Made by a program: the position numbers and the translations under genes. Positions 27,946 through 40,809 of a stretch of DNA of 64,000 nt are shown here, in pieces. The notes beneath the pieces were generated by a model. The model did no database searches and was not told the DNA's origin. It was given only the letters and a program-made list of their open reading frames with translations. Each line of letters begins with the position of its first letter. Within the stretch, counting starts at the first letter, position 1. Source of the stretch: Cavia porcellus (Eukaryota > Chordata > Mammalia > Rodentia > Caviidae); the NCBI RefSeq assembly GCF_034190915.1, contig NW_026947501.1, forward strand, positions 2,976,001-3,040,000, in the 5' to 3' direction.

Positions 27946-29826
27946 TAGGAGTGAGAAAAACATCACGGGGTGGGGTGAATAGGAGGGCCCAATTCGCATA
28001 GGCAGTGAGTGGCCATGTAGGATGTAAAAAAAGCACCACTGGGTGGTCAGCAGTGGGAGGTTAGGAAACATGCAGTGGCAAAGTAGGATAGGTTTCTGAA
28101 ACACATCGTGGGTTCGTGCGCATAGTAAGTGTTTCTAACAGGCCATTCACTAGTAGGACTGAGAAAAACATCATGCGATGGTTTGAATCGGAATGCCTGA
28201 ATCAGGATAGGCAGTGAGTGTCAATGTAGAATGCAGAAAAGAACCATGGGGTGGTCAGCATTGGGAGGTCAGGATACATGCAGAGGCAATGTAGGATAGG
28301 TTTCTGAACAACATCGTGGGTTGTTGCGCATTTTAAGTGTTTCTAACAGGCCATTCACTAGTAGGAGTTAAAAAAACATCACGGCGTGGTGTGAATTCGA
28401 GGGCCTGAATCAGGATAGGCAGTGAGTGGCAATGTAAAATAGAAAAAAGCACCAAGGGGTGTTCAACATGGGGAGGTCAGGAAACATGCAGTGGCAATGT
28501 AGAATAGGTTTCTTAAAAACGTCGCGGGGAGGTGCGCATTGTAAGGGTTTCTAACAGGCCGGTCCCTAGTAGGAGTGATAAAAACATCACGGGGTGGTGT
28601 GAATCGGAGGGCCTGAATTCGAATAGGCAGTGAGTGGCATTTAGGATGGAGAAATGCACCACGGGGTGGTCAGCATGGGGAGGTCAGGAAACATGCAGTG
28701 GCAATGTAAGATAGGTTTTTGAAAAACATCGCTGGGTGGTGCGCATTGTAATGTTTTCTGACAGGCCATTCACTAATAAGAGTGAGAAAAACATCACTGG
28801 GTGGTGTGAATGCGGGCCTAAATTAGGATAGGCAGTGATTTGCAATGTCGGAATGAGAAAAGCACCATGGGGTGGTCAGCATGGGGAGGTAATGAAACAT
28901 GCAGTGGCAATTTCGGATAGGTTTCAGATAAACATCACAGGGTCGTGCACATTGTAAGGGTTTCTAACAGGCCATTCACTCGTAGGAGTGAGAACAACAT
29001 CACGAGGTGGTGTGAATCAGAGGGCCTGAATTAGAATAGGCCGAGAGTGGCAATGTACGTTGGAGAAAAGCACCATGGGGCTGTCAGCATGGGGAGTTCA
29101 GGAAAAATGCAGTCGCATTGTAGGATAGGTTTCTGCAAAACATCGCGGTGTGGTGCGAATTGTAAGTGTTTCTAAGAGGCCTTTCACTAGTAGGATTGTG
29201 AAAACATCACGGGGTGTTGTGCATCGGAAGGCCTGAAACAGGATAGGCAGTGAGTGACAATGTAGAATGGAGTAAAGCACCACGGGGTGGTCAGCATGAG
29301 GAGGGCAGGAAACAAGCGATGGCAATGTAGGATAGGTTTCTAAAAAACATCGCGGGGTGGTGCGCTTTGTAAGGGATTCTCACAGGCCTATAACTAGTAG
29401 AAGTGAGAAAAACATCACAGGGTGGTGTGAATCGGAGGACTTGAATTAGGACAGGCAATGAGTAGCAATGTAGAATGGAGAAAAGCACCACTTGGTGGTC
29501 AGCATGGCGCGGTCAGGAAACATGCGGTGGCCATGAAGGATAGGTTTCTGATAAACATCGCAGGGTGGTGCACATTGTAAGGGTTTCTAACAGGCTATTC
29601 ACTAGTAGGAGTGAGAACAACATAATGGGGTGGTGCGAATCGGAGGGCCTGAATAAGAATAGGCAGTCAGTGGCTATGTAGGATGCAGAAAAGCAGCACG
29701 GAGTAGTCAGCATGGGGAGGTCAGGAAATATGCAGTGGCAATGTATGATAGGTTTCTGAAAAACATCGCGGGTTGTTGCGCATTGTAAGGTTTTCTAACA
29801 GACCATTCAATAGTAGGAGTGAAAAA
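27946..29826 (+). repeat. Recent tandem duplication, 2076-bp period, copy 2
   Basis: Near-identical partner of 25870-27750. Beyond 29826 it continues through a full extra monomer (about 29826-30034) that is missing from copy 1, where its two neighbours are fused into one hybrid. The fused form also occurs near 62650, so the fusion predates the split of the 25-28 kb and 60-63 kb loci, or the two forms have been exchanged since. After 30120 the sequence matches what follows the hybrid at 62742. Confidence 0.9.
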
Positions 29827-32800
29827 AACATCACGGCGTGGTGTGAATCTGAGGGCCTGAATCAGGATAGGCAGTGAGTGGCAATGTAGGATGGAGAAAA
29901 GCACCACGGGGTGGTCAGCATGGGGAGGTTAGGAAACATGCAGTGGCGATGTGGGATAGATTTCTGAAAAACATTGCGTGGTGGTGAGCATTGTAAGGGT
30001 TTCTAACAGGCCATTGACTAGTAGGAGTGAGAAAACCATCACGGGGTGGGGTGAATCGGAGGGCCTGAATTCGGTTAGGAAGTGAGTGCCAATGTAGGAT
30101 GTAGAAAAGCACAATAGGGTGGTCAGCATGGGGAGGTCAGGAAACATGCAGTGGCAAGGTAGGATAGGTTTCTGAAAAACATCGCGGGGTGGTGCGCATT
30201 GTATGGGTTTCTAACAGGCCATTCACTAGTAGGAGTTAGACAAACATCACGGGATGGTGTGAATCGGAAGGCCTGAATTAGGATACGCAGTGAGTCGCAA
30301 TGTACGATGGAGAAAAGCATCACGAGGTGGTCAGCATGGGGAAGTCAGGAAACATGCGGTGGCAAGGTAGGATAGGTTTCTGAAATGCATCGCGTGATGG
30401 TGCGCATTGTAAGAGTTTCTAACTGGCAATTCAGTAGTAGGAGTGAGAAAAACATCACTGGAGGGTGTGAATCGGAGGGCCTGAATTCGGATAGGCACTG
30501 AGTGTCAATGTTGGATGGAGAAAAGAAAAAAGGAGTGGTCAGCATTGGGAGGTCAGGAAACATGCGGTGGCAAGGTAGGATAGGTTTCTGAAAAACATCG
30601 TGGGGTGGTGCGCATTGTAAGATTTTCTAACAGGCCATTCACTAGTAGGAGTGAGAAAAACATCACGGGGTGGTGTGAATCTGAGGGCCTGAATTCGGAT
30701 AGGCAGTGATTGGCAATGGAGGATGGAGAAAAGCACCACGAGGTGGTCAGCATGGAGAGGTCAGGAAAAATGCGGTGGCATTGTAGGATACGTTCCTGAA
30801 AAACATCGCGGTTTGGTACGCATTGTAAGGGTTTCTAACAGGCCATTCACTAGTAGGAGTGAGAAAAACATTACGGGGTGATTTGAATCAGAGGGCCTGA
30901 AATAGGATAGGAAGTGAGTGGCAATGTAGGATGGAGAAAAGCACCACGGGGTGGGCAGCATGGGGAGGTCAGGAACATGCGGTGGCAATGTAGGATAGGT
31001 TTCTGAAAAACATCGCGGGGTGGTGCACATTGTAAAAGTTTCCAACAGGCCATTGACTAGTACGAGTGAGAAAACCATCACGGGGTGGGGTGAATAGGAG
31101 GGCCTGAATTCGGATAGGCAGTGAGTGGCAATGTAGGATGTAGAAAAGCACCACAGGGTGGTCAGCATGTGGAGGTCAGGAAACATGCAGTGGCAATGTA
31201 GGATAGGTTTCTGAAAAACATCGCGGGGTGGTGCACATTGTAAGTGTTTCTAACGGGCCATTCACTAGTATGAGTGAGAACAACAGCACGGGGTGGTGTG
31301 AATGAGGGCCTAAATTACGATAGGCAGTGAGTGGCAATGTAGGACGGAGAAAATCACCATTTGGTGGTCAGCATGGGGAGGTCAGGAAACATGAAGTGCA
31401 ATGTAGGATAGGTTTCTGAAAAACATCGCTGGGTGGTGCGCATTGTAAGGGTTTCAAACAGGCCATTCACTAGTAGGAGTGAGAACAACATCACGGGGTG
31501 GTGTGAATCAGAAGGCCTGAATCAGGATAGGCAGTGAGTAGCAATGTAGGATGGAGAAAAGCACCACGGGGCGGTCAGGATGGGGCGGTCAGGAAACATG
31601 CAGTGGCAATGTAGGATAGGTTTCTGAAAAACATCACGGGGTGGTGCACATTATAAGCGTTTCTAACAAGCATTCACAAGTAGGAGTGAGAAAAACATCA
31701 CGGGGTGGTGTGAATCGGAGGGCCAGAATTAGGATAGGCAGTGAATGGCAATGTAGGATGGAGAAGAGAACCACGGGTTTGTCAGCATGGGGAGGTAATG
31801 AAACATGCAGTGGAAATGTAGGATAGGTTTGTGAAAAACATCGCGGGGTGGTGAGCATTGTAAGGTTTGCTATCAGCCTATTCACTAGTAGGAGTGAGAG
31901 CAACAGCATGGGGAGGTGTGAATCAGAGGGCATGAATTAGGATATGTAGTGAGTGGCAGTGAAGAATAGAGAAAAACTCCATGGGTGGGCAACATGGGGA
32001 GGTCAGGAAACATGCAGTGGCAATGTAGGATAAGTTTCTGAAAAACATCACGTGGTGGTGCGCATTATACGCGTTTCTAACAAGCAATTCACAAGTAGGA
32101 CTGAGAAAAACATCACGGGGTGGTGTGATTCGGAGGGCCTGAATTAGGATAGGCAGTGGATAGCAATGTAGTGTGGAGAAAAGAACCACGGGTTTGTCAG
32201 CATGGGGAGGTCAGGAAACATGCAGTGGCAATGTAGGATAGGTTTCTGATAAACATCGCAGTGTGGTGCGCATTGTAAGGGTTTCCAACAGGCTATTCAC
32301 TGGTAGGATTGAAAAAAAAACATCACGGGGCTGTGTTAATCGGACGGCCTGAATCAGGATAGGCAGTGAGTGGCAATGAAGAATAGAGAAAAGCACCACG
32401 GGGTGGGCAACATGGGGAGGTCAGGAAACATGCAGTGGCAATGTAGGATGAGTTTCTGAAAAACATCACGGGGTGGTGCACATTATAAGCGTTTGTAACA
32501 AGCCTTTCACAAATAGAAGTGAGAAAAAATCACGGGGTGATGTTAATCGGAGTGCCTGAATCAGGATAGGCAGTGAGTGTCAATGTAGGATGTAGAAAAT
32601 ACCCACGGGGTGGTTTGCATGGACAGTTCAGGAAACATGCAGTGGCAATGTATGATAGGTTTCTGAAAAGCATCGCGGTTTGGTGCATATTGTAATGGTT
32701 TTTAAGAGGCCATTCAGTAGGAGAGTGAAAAAAAACATCACGGCCTGGTTTGAATCGGAGGGCCTGAATTAGGATAGGCAGTGAGTGATAATGTAAAATG

Positions 32801-34877
32801 GAGAAAAGCACCACGGGGTGGTCTGCATGGGGAGGTCAGGAAACACGCAGAGGCAATGTAGGATAGGTTTCTAAAAACATTGCGGGGTGGCGAGCAATGT
32901 AAGGCTTTCTATCAGGCCATTCACTAGTAAGAGTGAGAAAAACATCACGGGCTGGTGTGAATCGGAGGGACTGAATTACGGTAGGCAGTGAGTGGCAATG
33001 TAGGATGAAGAAAAGCACAACAGAGTGGTCAGCATGTGGAGGTCAGGACAGATGCAGTGGCAATGTAGGATAGGTTTCTGAAAAACATAGAGATGTGGGG
33101 TGCATTGTAAGTGTTTCTAACAGGCCATTCACTAGTAGGAGTGAGAAATACATCATGATGTGTTGTGAATCCGAGGGCCTGAATCAGCATAGACAGTGAG
33201 TGGCAATGTAGAATGGAGAAAAGCACAAAGGGGTGGTCAGGATGCTGAAGTCAGGAAACATGCATTTGCAATGTAGGATAGGTTTCTGATAAACATCACA
33301 GGGTGGTGTGCATTGTAAGGGTTTCTAACAGGCCTTTCCCTAGAAGGAGTGAAAACAACATCACTGGGTGGTGTGAATCAGAGGGCCTGAATTAGAATAG
33401 GCAGTGAGTGTCAACGTAGGATGGAGAAAATCACCACGGGGTGGTCAGCATGGGGAGGTCAGGAAACATGCAGTGGCAATGTAGGATGTTTCTGAAAAAC
33501 ATTGCGGGGTGGTGCGCATTATGAGCGTTTATAACAAGCCATTCACAAGTAGGAGTCAGAAAAACATCACGGAGTGGTGTGAATCGGAGGGCCTGAATTA
33601 GGATAGACAGTGAATGGCAATGTAGGATGGAGAAAAGAACCACGGGTTTGTCAGCATGAGGAGGTAATGAAACATGCAGTGGCAATGTAGGATAGGTTTC
33701 TGATAAACATCGCAGGGTGGTGCGCATTGTAAGGGTTTCTAATGACTATTCACTGGAAGGAGTGAAAAAAACAACACGGGGTGGGGTGAATCGGCTGGAT
33801 TGAATCAGGATAGGCAGTGACTGGAAATGTAGGATGTAGAAAGCACCACGGGGTCTTCAGCATGGAGATTTCAGGAAACATGCAGTTGCAATGTAGGATA
33901 GGTTTCTGAAAAGCATCGTGGGTTGGTGCACATTGTAAGGGTTTCTAACAGGCCATTCACTAGTAGGAGTGAAAAAAACATCACGGCATGGTGTGAATCG
34001 GAGGGCCTGAATCGGGATAGGCAGTGAGTGGTAATGTAAAATGGAGAAAAGCACAATGAGGTGGTCTGCCTGGGGTGGTCAGGAAACATGCAGAGGCAAT
34101 GTAGGATAGGTTTCTGAAAAATATCGTGGGGTGGTGAACATCATAAGGTTTTCTATCAGGCCATTCACTAGTAGGAGTGAGAAAACACATCACGGGCTGG
34201 TGTGAATCAGAGGGCCTGAATTCGGATAGGCAGTGAGTGGCAATGTAGGATGGAGAAAAGCACCACAGGGTGGTCAGCATGGGGAGGTCAGGACAGATGC
34301 AGTGGCAATGTAGAATAGGTTTCTGAAATACATCGCGGGGTGGTGCGCATTGTAAGGGTTTCTAACAGGCAATTCACTAGTAGGAGTGAGAACAACAGCA
34401 CGAGCTGGTGTGAATCGGATGACCTGAATTTGGATAGGCAGTGAGTGGGAATGGAGAATGGAGAAAAGCACCACGGGGTGGGCAACATGGGGAGGTCAGG
34501 AAACATGCAGTGGCAATGTAGGATAGGTTTCTGAAAAACATCACGGGGTGGTGTCATTGTAAGCATTTCTAACAAGCCATTCACAAGTGGGAGTGATAAA
34601 AACATCACGGCGTGGTGTGAATTGGAGGGCCTGAATTCGAATAGGCAGTGAGTGGCGATGTAGGATGGAGTAAAGCACTACAGGGTGGTCAGCATGGGGA
34701 GGTCAGGACTGAAACAGTGGCAATGTAGGATAGATTTCTGATTAACATCGCAGGGTGGTGCGCATTGTAAGGGTTTCTAACAGGCCATTAACTAGTAGAA
34801 GTGAGAAATACATCATGATGTGGTGTGAATCCGAGGACATGAATCAGCATAGACAGTGAGTGGCAATGTAGAATGGA

Positions 34878-35018
34878 GAAAAGCACCACGGGGTGCTCAG
34901 CATGGGGAGGTCAGGAAACTTGCAGTGTCAATGTAGGATAGGTTTCTGAAAAACATCACGGGGTGGTGTGAATGAGGGCCTAAATTAGGATACACAGTGA
35001 GTGGCAATGTAGGAAGGA
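34878..35018 (+). repeat. Short 141-bp monomer lacking subunit B
   Basis: A (34878-34947) runs straight into C (34948-35018) without any B. The join lies at the shared GAAAAACATC opening of B and C, as expected from exchange or slippage between the two cores. C also carries the GAATGAGGGCCTAAATTAGG variant and ACACAGTGAG. The same joint with the same flanking variants recurs at 38184, 42266, 47596 and 52926, so all five descend from one event. Confidence 0.9.
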
Positions 35019-36886
35019 GAAAATCACCACTTGATGGTCAGCATGGGTAGGTCAGGAAACAGGAAGTGCAATGTAGGATAGGTTTCTGAAAACCATCGCA
35101 GAGTGGTGCGCATTGTAAGGGTTTGTAACAGTCCATTCACTAGTAGGAGTGAGAGAAAGAGCACGGGTTGGTGTGAATCGGAGGGCATGAATTAGGATAT
35201 GCAGTGAGTGGCAATGAAGAATAGAGAAAAGCTCCACGGGGTGGGCAACATGGGGAGGTCAGGAAACATGCAGTGGCAATGTAGGATAAGTTTCTGAAAA
35301 ACATCACGGGGTGGTGCGCATTATACGCGTTTCTAACAAGCAATTCACAAGTAGGACTGAGAAAAACATCACGAGGTGGTGTGATTCGGAGGGCCTGAAT
35401 CAGGATAGGCAGTGAGTGGCAATGTAGGATGTAGAAAAGCACCACGGGGTGGTCAGCATGGAGAGATCAGGAAACATGCAGTGGCAATGTAGGATAGGTC
35501 TCTGAAAAGCATCGCGGGTTGCTGCACATTGTAAGGGTTTGTAAAAGGCCATTCACAACTAGGAGTGAAAACAACCTCACGATGTGGTGTGAATTGGAGG
35601 GCCTGAATCAGTATAGGCAGTGAGTGGCAATGTAAAATAGAAAAAAGCACCAAGGGGTGGTCAACATTGGGAGGTCAAGAAACATGCAGTGGCAATGTAG
35701 AATAGCTTTCGGAAAAACATCGCGGGGAGGTGTGCGTTGTAAGGGTTTCTAACAGGCCGATCACTAGTAGGAGTGACAAAAAAATCAAGGGGTGGTGTGA
35801 ATCAGAGGGCATGAATTCGGATAGGCAGGGAGTGGCAATGCTGGAAGGAGAAAAACACCATGGGGTGGTCAGCATGGGGAGGTAATGAAACATGCAGTGG
35901 CAATTTAGGATAGGTTTCAGATAAACATCGCAGGGTGGTGCACATTGTAATGGTTTCTAACAGGCCATTCACTAGTAGGAGTGAGAACAACATCACGGCC
36001 TGGTGTGAATCGGAGGGCCTGAAGTCGGATAGACAGTGAGTGGCAATGTAGAATGGAGAAAAGCACCACAAGGTGGTCAGCATGGGGAGGTCAGGACAGA
36101 TGCAGTGGCAATGTAGGATAGGTTTCTGATAAACATCGCGGGGTGGGACGCATTGTAAGGGTTTCTAACAGGCCATTCATTAATATGAGTGAGAACAACA
36201 CCACGGGGTGGTGAGAATGAGGGCCTAAATTAGGATACTCAGTGAGTGGCAATGTAGGAAGGAGAAAATCACCACTTGGTGGTCAGCATGGGGAGGTCAG
36301 GAAACAAGAAGTGCAATGTAGGATAGGTTTCTGAAAAACATTGCGGAGTGGTGCGCATTGTAAGGGATTGTAACAGGCCATTCACTAGTAGGACTGAGAA
36401 CAACAGCACGGCGTAGTGTGAATCGGAGGGCCTGAATTAGAATAGGCAGTGAGTGGCAATGAAGAATAGAGAAAAGCACCACGGAATGGGCCGCATCGGG
36501 AGGTCAGGAAACATGCAGTGGCAATGTAGGATAAGTTTCTGAAAAACATCACGGGGTGGGGCGCATTATAAGCGTTTCTAACAAGCCATTCACAAGTAGG
36601 AGTGAGAAAAACATCACGGGGTGGTGTGAATCGGAGGGCCTGAATTCGGATAGGCAGTGAGTGGCAATGTAGGATGTAGAAAAGCAACACAGGGTGGTCA
36701 ACACGTTGAGGTCAGGACAGACCTAGTGGCAATGTCGGTTAGGTTTCTGAAAAACATCGCGGTGTGGTGCGCATTGTAAGGGTTTCTAACCGGCCATTCA
36801 CTAGTAGGAGTGAGAAATACATCATGATGTGTTGTTAATCCGAGGGCCTGAATCAGCCCAGACAGTGAGTGGCCATGTAGAATGGA

Positions 36887-36942
36887 GAAAAGTAGAACGG
36901 GGAGGTCAGGAAACATGCAGTGGCAATGTATGATAGCTTTCT
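36887..36942 (+). repeat. Subunit A with a 14-bp deletion (56 bp)
   Basis: Related A subunits at about 21600, 40957 and 46287 read GGGGAGGTCAGGAT followed by GGGGAGGTCAGG. Here only one GGGGAGGTCAGG remains, so one 14-bp period is lost. Slippage between the two short direct repeats explains it. The same loss occurred separately at 60453-60508 in a different monomer lineage. Confidence 0.87.
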
Positions 36943-38115
36943 GAAAACATCGCGGGGTAGTGCGCATTGTAAGGGTTTCTCACAGTCCATTCACTAGTAG
37001 GAGTGAGAAAAACATCACGGGGTGGTGTGAATCAGAGGGCCTTAATTAGGATAGGCAGTGAGTGGCAATGTAGGAATGGAGAAAACACCAGAGGATGGTC
37101 AGGATGGGGAGGTCAGGAAACATGCAGTGGCAATGTAGGATAGGTTTCTGATAAACATCGCGGGATGGTGCGTATCATAAGGGTTTCTAACAGGCAATTC
37201 ACTAGTACGAGTGAAAACAACAGCACGGGATGGTGTGAATGAGGGCTTAAATTAGGATACTCAGTGAGTGGTAATGTAGGAAGGAGAAAATCACCACTTG
37301 ACGGTCAGCATGGGGAGGTCAGGAAACATGAAGTGCAATGTAGGATAAGTTTCTGAAAAACATCGCAGAGTGATGCGCATTGTAAGTGCTTGTAACAAGC
37401 CATTCACTAGTAGGAGTGAGACCAACAGCATGGGGTGGTGTGAATCAGAGGACCTGAATTAGGAAACGCAGTGAGTGGCAATAAAAAATAGAGAAAAGCA
37501 CCACGGGGTGGGCAACATTGGGAGGTCAGGAAACATGCAGTGGCAAAGTAGGATAAGTTTCTGAAAAACATCACGGGGTGGTGCATATTATAAGCGTTTC
37601 TAACAAGCATTCACAAGTAGGAGTGAGAAAAACAACACGGGGTGGTGTGAATCGGAGGGCCAGAATTAGGATAGGCAGTGAATGGCAATGTAGGATGGAG
37701 AAGAGAACCACGGGTCTGTCAGCATGGGGAGGTAATAAAACATGCAGTGGAAATGTAGGATAGGTTTGTGAAAAACATCGCGGGGTGGTGAGCATTGTAA
37801 GGTTTGCTATCAGGCCATTCACTAGTAGGAGTGAGAAAAACATCACGGGCTGGTGTGAATCGGAGGGCCTGAATTCGGATAGGCAGTGAGTGGCGATGTA
37901 GGACGGAGTAAAGCACCACAGGGTGGTCAGCAATGGGAGGTCAGGACTGAAACAGTGGCAATGTAGGATAGATTTCTGATTAACATCGCAGGGTGGTGCG
38001 CATTGTAAGGGTTTCTAACAGGCCATTAACTAGTAGGAGTGAGAAATACATCATGATGTGGTGTGAATCCAAGGACCTGAATCAGCATAGACAGTGAGTG
38101 GCAATGTAGAATGGA

Positions 38116-38255
38116 GAAAAGCACCACGGGGTGGTCAGCATGGGAGGTCAGGAAACTTGCAGTGTCAATGTAGGATAGGTTTCTGAAACACATCACGGGG
38201 TGGCGTGAATGAGGCCCTAAATTAGGATACACAGTGAGTGGCAATGTAGGAAGGA
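38116..38255 (+). repeat. Short monomer lacking subunit B (140 bp)
   Basis: A (38116-38184, one base short in the G run after CAGCAT) joins directly to C (38185-38255). It shares the GAATGAGG, CTAAATTAGG and ACACAGTGAG variants with the other B-less monomers. It differs at a few sites, for example GAAACACATC at the junction and TGGCGTG in the core. Confidence 0.88.
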
Positions 38256-40809
38256 GAAAATCACCACTTGATCGTCAGCATGGGTAGGTCAGGAAACAGG
38301 AAGTGCAATGTAGGATAGGTTTCTGAAAACCATCGCAGAGTGGTGCGCATTGTAAGGGTTTGTAACAGTCCATTCACTAGTAGGAGTGAGAGCAACAGCA
38401 CGGGGTGGTGTGAATCGGAGGGCATGAATTAGGATATGCAGTGAGTGGCAATGAAGAATAGAGAAAAGCTCCACGGGGTGGGCAACATGGGGAGGTAAGG
38501 AAACATGCAGTGGCAATGAAGGATATGTTTCTGAAAAACATCACGGGGTGGTGTGCATTATACGCGTTTCTAACAAGCAATTCACAAGTAGGACTGAGAA
38601 AAACAACACGAGGTGGTGTGATTCAGAGGGCCTGAATCAGGATAGGCATTGAGTGGCAATGTAGGAGGTAGAAAAGCACCACGGGGTGGTCAGCATGGAG
38701 AGATCAGGAAACATGCAGTGGCAATGTAGGATAGGTCTCTGAAAAGCATCGCGGGATGCTGCACATTGTAAGGGTTTGTAACAGGCCATTCACTACTAGG
38801 AGTGAAAACAACCTCACGATGTGGTGTGAATTGGAGGGCCTGAATCAGTATAGGCATGAGTGGCAATGTAAAATAGAAAAAAGCACCAAGGGGTGGTCAA
38901 CATGGGGAGGTCAAGAAACATGCAATGGCAATGTAGAATAGATTTCTGAAATACATCGCGGGGAGGTGTGCCTTGTAAGGGTTTCTAACAGGCCGGTCAC
39001 TAGTAGGAGTGACAAAAACATCACGGGGTGGTGTGAATCGGATGGCCTGAATTTGGATAGGCAGGGAGTGGCAATGTAGGATGGAGAAAAGCACCACGGG
39101 GTGGTCAGCATGGGAAGTCAGAAAACATGCAGTGGCTATGTAGGATAGGTTTCTGAAAAAAACATCGCTGGGTGCTGCGCATTGTAACGTTTTCTAACAG
39201 GCCATTCACTAGTAAGAGTGAGAAAAATATCACAGTGTGGTGTGAAGGAGGGCCTAAATCAGGATAGGCAGTGATTGGCAATGTCGGAAGGAGAAAAGCA
39301 CCATGGTGTGGTCAGCATGGGGAGGTAATGAAACATGCAGTGGCAATTTAGGATAGGTTTCAGATAAACATCGCAGGGTGGTGCACATTGTAATGGTTTC
39401 TAACAGGCCATTCACTAGTAGGAGTGAGAACAACATCACGAGGTGCTGTGAATCGGAGGGCCTGAATTAGAATAGGCAGTGAGTGGCATTGTAATTTGGA
39501 GAAAAGCACCATGGGGTTGTCAGCATGGGGAGTTCAGGAAACATGCAGTGGCAATGTTGGATAGATTTCTGCAAAACATCGCGGGGTGGTGTGCATTATA
39601 AGTGTTTCTAACAGGCCTTTCACTAGTAGAGTTGAGAAAACATCACGGGGAGTTGTGAATCGGAAGGCCTGAATCAGGATAGGCTGTGAGTGGCAATGTA
39701 AAATGGAGAAAAGCACCACGGGGTGGTCAGCATGGAGATTTCAGGAAACATGCAGTGGCAATGTAGGATAGGTTTCAGAAAAACATCGCGGGGTCGTGCG
39801 CATTGTCAGGGTTTCTAAGAGGCGATTCACTAGGAGGAGTGAGAAATACATCATGATGTGGTGTGAATCCGAGGGCCTGAATCAGCGTAGACAGTGAATG
39901 GCAATGTAGAATGGAGAAAAGCACAAAGGGGAGGTCAGGATCGGGAGGTCAGGAAACATGCAGTGGCAATGTAGAATAGGTTTCTGAAAAACATCGCGGG
40001 GTGGTGAGCATTGTAAGGTTTTCTATCAGGCCATTCACTAGTAGGAGTGAGAACAACATCACGGGCTGGTGTGAATCGGAGGGCCTGAAGTCGGATAGGC
40101 AGTGAGTGGCAATGTAGATTGGAGAAAAGCACCACAATGTGGTCAGCATGGGGAGGTCAGGACAGATGCAGTGGCAATGTAGGATAGGTTTCTGATAAAC
40201 ATCGCGGGGTGGGACGCATTGTAAGGGTTTCTAACAGGCCATTCATTAATACGAGTGAGAACAACATCACGGGGTGGTGTGAATGAGGGCCTAAATTAGG
40301 ATACTCAGTGAGTGGCAACGTATTAAGGAGAAAATCACCACTTGGTGGTCAGCATGGGGAGGTCAGGAAACAAGAAGTGCAATGTAGGATAGGTTTCTGA
40401 AAAACATTGCGGAGTGGTGCGCATTGTAAGGGATTGTAACAGGCCATTCCCTAGTAGGAGTGAGAACAACAGCCCGGCGTAGTGTGAATCGGAGGGCCTG
40501 AATTAGAATAGGCAGTGAGTGGCAATGAAGAATAGAGAAAAGCACCACGGGGTGGGCAACATGGGGAGTTTAGGAAACATGCAGTGGCAATGTAGGATAA
40601 GTTTCTGAAAAACATCACGGGGTGGGGCGCATTATAAGCATTTCTAACAAGCCATTCCCAAGTAGGAGTGAGAAAAACATCACGGGGTGGTGTGAAGCGG
40701 AGGGCCTGAATTCGGATAGGCAGTGAGTGGCAATGTATTATGTAGAAAAGCACCACAGGGTGGTCAACACGTTGAGGTCAGGACAGACACCATGGCAATG
40801 TAGGTTACA

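Larger units (their letters stand above)
36100..39740 (+). repeat. Precursor-like segment, ~4.07-kb spacing to the HOR
   Basis: The order of variant monomers here recurs about 4066-4082 bp downstream (36297 with 40363, 37578 with 41659, 38690 with 42772), about twenty monomers with one B missing. The spacing falls to about 3874 bp after 39.1 kb (39534 with 43408), because one monomer present here is absent downstream. Substitutions are visibly more frequent than between the 5330-bp copies, so this is an older layer of the same lineage lying just upstream of the homogenised block. Confidence 0.78.
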
